Assembly (NCBI GenBank): GCA_030666935.1 | Contig: DAOUWX010000141.1 | Coordinates: 1 to 5,367 of the forward strand | Direction: 5' to 3' | DNA: 5,367 nt | From: Atribacterota bacterium | Lineage (GTDB): Bacteria; Atribacterota; Phoenicimicrobiia; Phoenicimicrobiales; Phoenicimicrobiaceae | Part shown: one piece after another, positions 1 to 4,928 of the stretch | Position numbering within the stretch: position 1 is the first letter of the stretch | Layout: every line of letters begins with the position of its first letter | The notes under the pieces: model-generated | Database searches by the model: none | The model's input: the letters and a program-made list of their open reading frames with translations, nothing else | What the model was told of the DNA's origin: nothing | Position numbers and translations under genes: made by a program

Positions 1-164
1 CTAACTACAGTTTCTAAATTGTCTTTGGTAAATTCAGAATATACTGGCTCAGTAAGAACATAAAAATGAATTACCGAGGAACCAAAAGTAGATATTAGCT
101 GTTTAGGTTTTCTTAATATTTCAGTATGTTCAAAGGCATATCTTATTCTTTCATTCATGTTCAT
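1..164 (-). CDS. Conserved-looking hypothetical protein, N-terminal 54 residues only
   Basis: An open frame on the minus strand begins at ATG 164-162 and runs off the left edge without a stop, giving 54 complete residues. It starts MNMNERIRYAFEHTEILR and continues with a stretch containing STFGSS, then IHFYVLTEPVY. An AGGAG ribosome binding site at 174-170 lies 5 nt before this ATG and 11 nt before a second in-frame ATG (158-156), so either Met could be the start; the first has the more usual spacing. No signal peptide or membrane segment is visible in this part. The phrase pattern feels like a conserved soluble family of unknown function, but I cannot name it and assign no role. It is divergently oriented from the LOG-like gene. 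I am confident that it is coding and have no basis for a function. Confidence 0.7.
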   Translation of the reverse strand, partial: MNMNERIRYAFEHTEILRKPKQLISTFGSSVIHFYVLTEPVYSEFTKDNLETVV

Positions 165-454
165 TTCTACTCCTATTTGATTAAAAAAAGTTATAGACAA
201 TTTATGGCCAATAAGAAATTATTCTGCCCTTTATATTTTGTCTTTTTCTTTCCTAAATCGATACGCGATACCATATACTCGATACTATAATTAACATACA
301 TGACAAAAAAAATATTTTAATATATAATATTACCACTATTATTTTACTACAGAAAGAGGGGCTATGTCACCTTTTTATCCTAATTGATAAATAATTATTT
401 GAAATATACTATATTATAACTATATTTAATTAAAAAAGAGAGAAGGGGATTATT
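165..454. other. Divergent intergenic spacer, very AT-rich
   Basis: This is the 290-bp gap between the minus-strand hypothetical gene and the plus-strand LOG-like gene. It contains a plausible plus-strand promoter (384-412). At 242-266 it has a pyrimidine-rich module, CTTTTTCTTTCCTAA, followed by CGATACGC-type words that recur in the other spacers. CGATAC is itself repeated near 259-264 and 280-285. I see no convincing minus-strand promoter for the leftward gene: TATAAC-like boxes exist near 190-196 on that strand, but without a good -35. No RNA gene is recognisable. Confidence 0.6.
384..412 (+). promoter_or_regulatory. Putative sigma-70-like promoter for the LOG-like/fusion gene pair
   Basis: TTGATA at 384-389 and TACTAT at 407-412 are separated by exactly 17 nt, the consensus spacing. 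Transcription would begin near 419, giving a leader of about 35 nt before the ATT start at 455. The flanking DNA is very AT-rich, so chance matches are likely, and the -10 box is not ideal (TATAAC-like alternatives overlap it). Moderate confidence. Confidence 0.45.
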
Positions 455-457
455 ATT
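455..457 (+). promoter_or_regulatory. Probable non-canonical ATT start codon with GAAGGGG ribosome binding site
   Basis: The purine-rich site AGAAGGGG at 441-448 is spaced 6 nt from ATT 455-457. Two further ATT codons directly precede it (449 and 452), at spacings of 0 and 3 nt. Translating from 455 gives residues IRKIIIGVMGGG, which restore the hydrophobic first strand and glycine loop expected of this fold. ATT initiation is rare; infC is the classic example. A base error turning ATG into ATT is the main alternative. Confidence 0.55.
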
Positions 458-973
458 AGAAAGATTATTATTGGAGTTATGGGCGGAGGAGAAATAGTTA
501 ATACCGATGACTATGAAGATGCTCGCCGCTTAGGCGGCCTAATTGCTGAAGAAGGGTGGATTCTATTAAACGGAGGGAGAGCTTCCGGAATCATGGAAGC
601 ATCAGCTCGAGGAGCAAAAGAAAACGGCGGGTTAACTGTTGGTATTTTGCCTGGCAATGATTCTGCATGGGCTTCTGAATATATCGATATTCCCATATTG
701 ACAGGGATAGGTTTTGCCCGGAATTACATCAATGTTTTAACCAGCGAAGTGGTAGTAGCCCTTCCTGGGAAGACAGGAACTATTTCTGAGATTGCTTTGG
801 CTCTAAATATTGGAAAAAAAGTGATTTCTTTAAATTTTAACTTAGGTCCTTTGTTTAAAAATTACGAAGAAGAAAAACAATTAATTTACGTTAAACAGCC
901 AGAAGAAGTGATAAGTTTAATTAAAAAAATACTAAAAAGTGATTTTGATAAGGGAGTAGGGAAATATGTCTAA
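455..973 (+). CDS. LOG/SLOG-superfamily nucleotide-binding protein, TIGR00725-like
   Basis: This is a small Rossmann-like protein of 172 residues from the proposed ATT start at 455 (164 from the first ATG at 479). It belongs by motif to the LOG/lysine-decarboxylase-like group. The first strand reads KIIIGVMGGGE (3-13). It is followed by GGRASGIMEASARGA (40-54) with GILPG (63-67), the G-ARN element (86-90), and PGKTGTISE (104-112), a variant of the family motif PGGxGTxxE with Lys in place of the second Gly. Relatives bind nucleotides; some LOG proteins are cytokinin-activating phosphoribohydrolases, but TIGR00725-type members have no settled reaction, so no enzyme activity is assigned. ATT 455 is chosen because AGAAGGGG (441-448) lies 6 nt upstream and because the ATG at 479 would cut off the first beta strand and has only a GGAG 2 nt away. 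There is no ATG, GTG or TTG in frame back to the stop at 431-433. Its stop overlaps the next gene by 8 bp, so the two are probably co-translated. Confidence 0.85.
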   Translation: MRKIIIGVMGGGEIVNTDDYEDARRLGGLIAEEGWILLNGGRASGIMEASARGAKENGGLTVGILPGNDSAWASEYIDIPILTGIGFARNYINVLTSEVVVALPGKTGTISEIALALNIGKKVISLNFNLGPLFKNYEEEKQLIYVKQPEEVISLIKKILKSDFDKGVGKYV

Positions 974-2615
974 GGTATTAATGAAAGTAGATGGCGCCTG
1001 TTATCCCAACCCAGGAAACATGGCAATTGGGATAGTAATTTATAAAGACGGAGAATTATTAAAAAAAATAAGTGAAGCCATTGGTTATGGAACTAATAAT
1101 ATTGCTGAATACAAAGCCTTAATTAGAGGATTGGAAGAGGCAAAAAAAATAAATCCGGAGAGAATAGACGTACATTGTGACAGCCAATTAGTAGTTAAAC
1201 AATTAAACAAAAAATATAAAGTCAAGAACAAAGGAATAATTCCATTATTTAATCGAGTTGAAGAAATTATTCGCAACATTCCAGCAAAAATATATTTCAT
1301 CTGGGACAGAAGAGATAACAACTTTGTGGCTGATGGTTTAGCTAAGAGAGCTCTGACCGAAGAAGAAATAAGTAAGAGAGAAAAGTTCGCTAAAGATTTA
1401 AAGGTAGAACAAAAAGATGATTATTTTTTGGTAAGTAGTTCAAAGCCGGGGAAATATTATAAGGTTGATATAAATATTCCTCAGTGTGAGTGTATAGATT
1501 TTTTAAGAAGGGCTCGAAAATTAAAACTCGAGTGTAAACATATAATGGCAGTCAGAACTTTTCTACAAGAAAAGGAAGGGAAAAGAGAGATCAAGAGTAG
1601 GCCAAAGATGAAAATTTTAGTATTAAGTAAGATGCTAAAACCTCAAGTATGGGAGAAGGCATTTAATGAATTAAATAAAAAGATAAAACTTAATTTGGAA
1701 TTTATCATCCCTAAAACAGATGGAAGGGAAACTATTAAAAAATATCTCAAAGAAGTTGAAGCGGCAATAGGTGGAACTTTCACTAAAGAAGACCTTGAAG
1801 GGACCAAGAAATTAAAATTAATTCAAATTCCTTATGCGGGAGTAGATAAATTAGATTTTAGCTTGTATAAAAATTACTCAGATATATTTATTTGTAATAT
1901 CCATGCCAATAAGTTTGCAGTTGCCGAACACACCTTTGCTCTCATTTTAGCCTTAGCCAAGAATATTATTACTAATGATAGAGATTTGAGGTTGGGTAGA
2001 TGGCATGGATTTTCTACTAAAGAACCTACCGTTCAACTTCAGGGGAAAAGTTTAGGAATAGTAGGTTTGGGTTCAATTGGATGGGAGATTGCTAAAATTG
2101 GTCATGCCTTAGGTATGAAGGTGTATGCTTTAAAAAGGAAGATAGAAGAGAAAGATTTAAAAAAGAAAAATATTTTGGAATTTTTGGGAGAGAAAAAAGA
2201 TTTAGAAAAAGTGATTAAGGAATCAGATTTTATTGTTGTAGCCGTTCCCCTGACTAAGGAAACCAAAAAATTAATTGGAAAAAAAGAGCTAAAGTTAATG
2301 AAAGGAAAATATCTTATAAATATTTCCCGAGGTGTGGTAATAGATGAGGAAGCTTTGTTCATATCTTTAAAAAAAGGTAATCTTACCGGAGCAGCAATAG
2401 ATACCTGGTATAATTATCCTTCTTTAGAGCAAAGAGAAGTACTGCCTAGCAAATATGATTTTCAAAAATTAAATAATATGGTGATGAGTTCTCATACAGC
2501 AGGTTATACCGATAGAGCATTAGAAGAAAATATAAAATTTGTTTTTGATAATATAGTGAAGATTTATTACGGGGAAGAACCAGAAAACCGAATAGATCCT
2601 GAATTAGAATACTGA
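966..2615 (+). CDS. RNase HI-like / SWIM zinc finger / D-2-hydroxyacid dehydrogenase fusion
   Basis: One uninterrupted 549-residue frame carries three domains. Residues 1-131 are RNase HI-like: D9 in VDGACYPNPG, E48 in NIAEYKAL, D72 in CDSQLVVKQL and D123 in ADGLAKRA match the four metal-binding acids; the usual His-bearing loop is replaced by WDRRDNN. Residues about 150-200 form a SWIM zinc finger with ligands C174-x-C176-x13-C190-x-H192. Residues 215-549 are a full-length D-2-hydroxyacid dehydrogenase, which in relatives reduces 2-oxoacids with NAD(P)H: GLGSIG (367-372) is the dinucleotide loop, R455 lies in NISRGVVID and H510 in SSHTAGYT. The catalytic Glu expected after D479 is Tyr (DTWYNYP, Y484). 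The start ATG 966 has AGGGAG at 951-956 and overlaps the upstream stop. Residues 215-222 (MKILVLSK) look like a native dehydrogenase N-terminus, so an internal start at 1608 with a weak AGTAGG site is possible. The RNase H part may bind or cut RNA-DNA hybrids, with SWIM as a nucleic-acid or protein contact. The biological role of the whole is unknown. Confidence 0.9.
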   Translation: MSKVLMKVDGACYPNPGNMAIGIVIYKDGELLKKISEAIGYGTNNIAEYKALIRGLEEAKKINPERIDVHCDSQLVVKQLNKKYKVKNKGIIPLFNRVEEIIRNIPAKIYFIWDRRDNNFVADGLAKRALTEEEISKREKFAKDLKVEQKDDYFLVSSSKPGKYYKVDINIPQCECIDFLRRARKLKLECKHIMAVRTFLQEKEGKREIKSRPKMKILVLSKMLKPQVWEKAFNELNKKIKLNLEFIIPKTDGRETIKKYLKEVEAAIGGTFTKEDLEGTKKLKLIQIPYAGVDKLDFSLYKNYSDIFICNIHANKFAVAEHTFALILALAKNIITNDRDLRLGRWHGFSTKEPTVQLQGKSLGIVGLGSIGWEIAKIGHALGMKVYALKRKIEEKDLKKKNILEFLGEKKDLEKVIKESDFIVVAVPLTKETKKLIGKKELKLMKGKYLINISRGVVIDEEALFISLKKGNLTGAAIDTWYNYPSLEQREVLPSKYDFQKLNNMVMSSHTAGYTDRALEENIKFVFDNIVKIYYGEEPENRIDPELEY

Positions 2616-2648
2616 ATTAGCGTAGAGCGTACAACGTTTAGCGTATAG
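2615..2648 (+). repeat. Left arm of a 34-bp long-range inverted repeat
   Basis: The arm is built from GCGTA words (AATTAGCGTAGAGCGTACAA, then CGTTTAGCGTATAG). It matches the reverse complement of 2896-2929 at 33 of 34 positions; the only mismatch is at 2634. Its first base is the last base of the TGA stop (2613-2615) of the fusion gene, so the repeat begins exactly where coding ends. Confidence 0.85.
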
Positions 2649-2743
2649 GATAAATCAATAAACTAAAAATTTAAAGCGAAAAGCGCAAAACCATAATTCA
2701 AAATTTAAAACTTTTTCGTATAACGTATATTATTATCGTAAAA

Positions 2744-2765
2744 AGGGGCGGATAAATCCGCCCCT
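2744..2765 (-). terminator. GC-rich hairpin, likely rho-independent terminator for hflKC
   Basis: AGGGGCGGAT (2744-2753) pairs perfectly with ATCCGCCCCT (2756-2765) around a 2-nt loop (4 nt if the central A-T pair is left open). On the minus strand the stem is followed by a run of five T residues (plus-strand A at 2740-2744, the first overlapping the stem), which is the classical intrinsic terminator layout and lies about 185 nt past the hflC stop. On the plus strand the downstream sequence is TACAAATT, which is not U-rich, so termination of the fusion gene is less certain. Its high GC in an AT-rich region also fits a dispersed palindromic repeat. Confidence 0.6.
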
Positions 2766-2895
2766 ACAAATTACTCATCGCATATTACTTATTACTGCCT
2801 TATATCCGCTCTACACCTCTACACTCTACCGCGAGAAACGAGATACTATCTTATTCTGACTTATGGCTCCTGAATTCTGGCTTTCTCTTTCCTAA

Positions 2896-2929
2896 CTATA
2901 CGCTAAACGCTGTACGCTCTACGCTAATT
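2896..2929 (-). repeat. Right arm of the 34-bp inverted repeat
   Basis: CTATACGCTAAACGCTGTAC followed by GCTCTACGCTAATT is the reverse complement of 2615-2648 with one mismatch. The arms are separated by 247 bp containing the GC-rich hairpin. A pyrimidine-rich module (2881-2895, CTTTCTCTTTCCTAA) lies immediately to its left, as also seen next to TACGC words at 242-266. Confidence 0.85.
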
Positions 2930-2954
2930 TGCTATACGCTCTACGCTAATTTAG
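2911..2954 (+). repeat. Two-copy 22-bp tandem repeat
   Basis: Copies at 2911-2932 and 2933-2954 share the core TACGCTCTACGCTAATTT and differ at the second base (G/A) and in the last two bases. The second copy runs into hflC, overlapping its TAA stop (2953-2951). The first copy overlaps the right arm of the long inverted repeat, so the array looks like a partial duplication of that arm. Confidence 0.75.
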
Positions 2955-3802
2955 GGTTTAGTTAAGTATTTTAAAAATTCAGAATCAGTAGAAAGCAAGA
3001 CAGTAGTTTTGTCTCTAAAAGTTACCCTATAAGATTCTAAAGTTCTGTAAAATTTATAAAATTCAGGGTCTTGATTAAAACTCTCAGCATAGATTCTGAC
3101 AGACTCTGCTTCTCCTTCACCTTTTAAAGTTTGAGCAGTCTTATAAGCTTCGGCTAAAATAACTGTTTTCTCCCTTTCGGTTTCTGCAATGATTTTAGCA
3201 GATTCTTCTTGACCTTCTGCTCGATACTGCTTGGCGATTCGCTCTCGTTCCGCTTTCATCCTATCAAAGATATATTTTTCATTTTCCGGAGGTAAATCGA
3301 CTCGTTTAATTCTTACATCTACAATTTCTATTCCATATGTATTGGCTTTCTCATTACTTATTTCGGTGACCCTTTCCATAATACCTTCTCTTTTTTCCGA
3401 GACTATTTCGCTCATATTAAATAATCCCAAATCTACTCTCAATTCGGAATATACAATATCATCCAATCTTGCCTGGGCACCATTTAAATCTCTAACAGTT
3501 TGTAAGAACTTTAAAGGATCAACAATTCTCCAACGGGCATAATTGTCTACAATTAAAGTTTTTTTGTCTTTAGTAATGATTTCCGTCGGGGCAGCATCGT
3601 AGACCAGCAGTCGGTCTTCAAAAAATACTACATTTTGAATGAAGGGAATTTTCCAACTTAAACCAGGTTTACTAATCGCTCTTATCGGTTTGCCAAATTG
3701 TAAAACGATTGCTTGTTTTGTTTCATCAACAATGAACAAGCTTAAATTAGCTAAGATTAAGATTGCTACAATAAGTACTATTAATAGTGTTCCTTTTTTC
3801 AT
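2951..3802 (-). CDS. hflC: HflC, SPFH-domain membrane protein
   Basis: A 283-residue stomatin/prohibitin-family protein. In known bacteria HflC and HflK assemble into a membrane-anchored cage on the outer face of the inner membrane that encloses and modulates the FtsH AAA protease. Residues 5-24 form a single N-terminal membrane anchor (GTLLIVLIVAILILANLSLF). The SPFH domain follows: ETKQAIVLQFGKPI (27-40) and PGLSWKIPFIQNVVFFEDR are family-typical. A charged helical stretch rich in AERER and EAESVR leads to the diagnostic HflC C-terminus DPEFYKFYRTLESYR, then LLSTDSEFLKYL. Length fits the family. The start ATG (3802-3800) overlaps the hflK stop as TAATG. The site AAGGAGGTGA inside the end of hflK is a near-perfect anti-Shine-Dalgarno match, so the two are translationally coupled. 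The stop lies inside a 22-bp tandem repeat. Confidence 0.95.
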   Translation of the reverse strand: MKKGTLLIVLIVAILILANLSLFIVDETKQAIVLQFGKPIRAISKPGLSWKIPFIQNVVFFEDRLLVYDAAPTEIITKDKKTLIVDNYARWRIVDPLKFLQTVRDLNGAQARLDDIVYSELRVDLGLFNMSEIVSEKREGIMERVTEISNEKANTYGIEIVDVRIKRVDLPPENEKYIFDRMKAERERIAKQYRAEGQEESAKIIAETEREKTVILAEAYKTAQTLKGEGEAESVRIYAESFNQDPEFYKFYRTLESYRVTFRDKTTVLLSTDSEFLKYLTKP

Positions 3803-4821
3803 TATTTGGTCACCTCCTTAGAAGGAGTAGCAAAGATACTTGCATCGCCTAAGGGTAATAGATTTATTAAAGGTTGATTTTCATCTAAACCAACTATGAC
3901 TTTATTCATATTTGGTAAAATTTCCTCCATGGTTTCCAGATAAAGGCGAGCTTGAGTTATAGATTCACCTTTTTTATATTCAGTCAAAATACTATTGAAT
4001 TTTGCAACATCACCCTCAGCTTTTTTTATTCTTTCAATCTTATAGCCTTCAGCTTCTTTGGTCATTTTTACTGCTTCTCCCCGGGCTTTTGGGATTATAT
4101 CGTTTTTATACCCCTGTGCCTGGTTAATGTATTTACTTTTGTCTTCTTTAGCACTGGCGACATCTTTAAAAGCATCTTGAACTTCTTTGGGAGGGTTAAC
4201 ATCTTGTAATTGAACTGCTACTACAAGAATTCCTGCTTTATAAGAATCTAAAAGTGTTTGAAGTAATTTTTTTGTTTCCTCCTGAATTTCATATTTTCCT
4301 ACAGTGAGGGCTTCATCTATTTTTCTCTCCCCAATTACTTGTCTCAAAGCAGCCTCGGCAGCGCTTCTGACTGTCTGTTCAGGTAAAATAATATTAAAAA
4401 GATAGTCAGCCGGATCTTTTATTTTATATTGTACAATTGCTTCTGCACTGACAATATTTTCATCCCCAGTCAACATCAGCGCCTCTGTTGGAATTTCCCG
4501 GTATCGAGCTGGCGGACCAAAACTAATAGTACGGAATCCTATTTCAACTCTTTTTACCTGAGTGACAGCTGGAGTAACTACTGTTTCTATGGGGAAAGGC
4601 AAATGATAATTAAGTCCCGGACTTTCTATGCGGACGAATTTACCAAATCTTCTAATTACTCCTTGTTCATCAGGGGCAACTACGAAAATTCCACTGGCAA
4701 GATAAAGAGCGATTACTAATACCAAAACAATACCAATTATTTTATTAGAAAATTTTAATTTTGGTATTTTATCAGCAAGATTAATAATCTTCTCTTTTTC
4801 TTCATCATAATAATCTGGCAT
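3802..4821 (-). CDS. hflK: HflK, SPFH-domain membrane protein
   Basis: A 339-residue partner of HflC. A short cytoplasmic N-terminus (1-27) precedes one membrane segment at about 28-49 (IIGIVLVLVIALYLASGIFV). Next come APDEQGVIRRFGKFVRI and SPGLNYHLPFPIETV, the standard HflK entry into the SPFH domain, then DENIVSAEAIVQYKIKDP. A long Lys/Glu-rich helical region about 210-300 (VQDAFKDVASAKEDKSKYIN, then KARGEAVKMTKEAEGYKI) is the cage-wall coiled coil. The C-terminus LYLETMEEILPNMNKVIV is also typical. It is shorter than the E. coli protein (about 419 residues), mainly because the Gly/Pro-rich cytoplasmic leader is missing. ATG 4821-4819 follows AAGGAGGAG (4836-4828) at good spacing. It is first in the hflK-hflC operon and is preceded by a consensus-like promoter. 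ftsH is not in the window. Confidence 0.95.
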   Translation of the reverse strand: MPDYYDEEKEKIINLADKIPKLKFSNKIIGIVLVLVIALYLASGIFVVAPDEQGVIRRFGKFVRIESPGLNYHLPFPIETVVTPAVTQVKRVEIGFRTISFGPPARYREIPTEALMLTGDENIVSAEAIVQYKIKDPADYLFNIILPEQTVRSAAEAALRQVIGERKIDEALTVGKYEIQEETKKLLQTLLDSYKAGILVVAVQLQDVNPPKEVQDAFKDVASAKEDKSKYINQAQGYKNDIIPKARGEAVKMTKEAEGYKIERIKKAEGDVAKFNSILTEYKKGESITQARLYLETMEEILPNMNKVIVGLDENQPLINLLPLGDASIFATPSKEVTK

Positions 4822-4856
4822 GATAGTCTCCTCCTTTGATTGATATTTGTATTAAA

Positions 4857-4885
4857 ACTATATCATTAATTTAGATTATTCTCAA
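4857..4885 (-). promoter_or_regulatory. Putative sigma-70-like promoter of hflKC
   Basis: Read on the minus strand, TTGAGA (4885-4880) and TATAGT (4862-4857) are separated by exactly 17 nt. Transcription would start near 4850, leaving a leader of about 30 nt that ends in the strong AAGGAGGAG ribosome binding site. No obvious operator overlaps it. Confidence 0.65.
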
Positions 4886-4892
4886 ATTTATT

Positions 4893-4928
4893 AATTCACC
4901 GATTTACCAATTCACCGATTGACCAATT
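4893..4928 (+). repeat. 16-bp tandem repeat, two copies plus a partial third
   Basis: AATTCACCGATTTACC (4893-4908) is followed directly by AATTCACCGATTGACC (4909-4924), differing at one base, and then AATT. It lies just upstream of the hflKC -35 box. The word CCAATTCACCGATT (4907-4920) recurs inverted at 5177-5190. Confidence 0.8.

Larger units (their letters stand above)
2616..2950. other. Convergent intergenic region filled with repeats, no gene
   Basis: This is the 335-bp spacer between the 3' ends of the fusion gene and hflC. I find no coding frame or RNA gene in it. It contains the two arms of a 34-bp inverted repeat, a GC-rich hairpin, a 22-bp tandem repeat and a GGCTCCTGAATTCTGG word (2865-2880) that recurs near 5061-5075. 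The whole spacer has the look of a decayed or composite non-coding repeat element lying between two stop codons. Confidence 0.7.

Noticed and set aside
364..387. Seven-codon frame MSPFYPN with an upstream AGAGGGG, as a possible leader peptide
   Set aside because: The purine run is only 2 nt from the ATG, the peptide has no attenuator-like codon bias or following hairpin, and it ends just at the proposed -35 box.
2102..2362. Minus-strand frame inside the dehydrogenase domain (also 1085-1321 and 511-696)
   Set aside because: These lie opposite well-supported domains, have low-complexity composition and lack start signals.
2744..2765. The GC-rich hairpin as terminator for the plus-strand fusion gene
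   Set aside because: On the plus strand the stem is followed by TACAAATT rather than a U-run, so only the minus-strand terminator reading is well supported.
3231..3542. Open plus-strand frame of about 100 codons inside hflC
   Set aside because: It is antisense to a clearly conserved SPFH protein, has no ribosome binding site and gives a protein without recognisable motifs.
3952..4209. Plus-strand frame antisense to hflK (also 4429-4719)
   Set aside because: The Phe/Ser/Cys-rich translation is typical of an antisense shadow of a Lys/Glu-rich helix gene; hflK itself is unambiguous.
4893..4928. CRISPR-like array
   Set aside because: The 16-bp units are directly adjacent with no spacers, and no cas gene is present.
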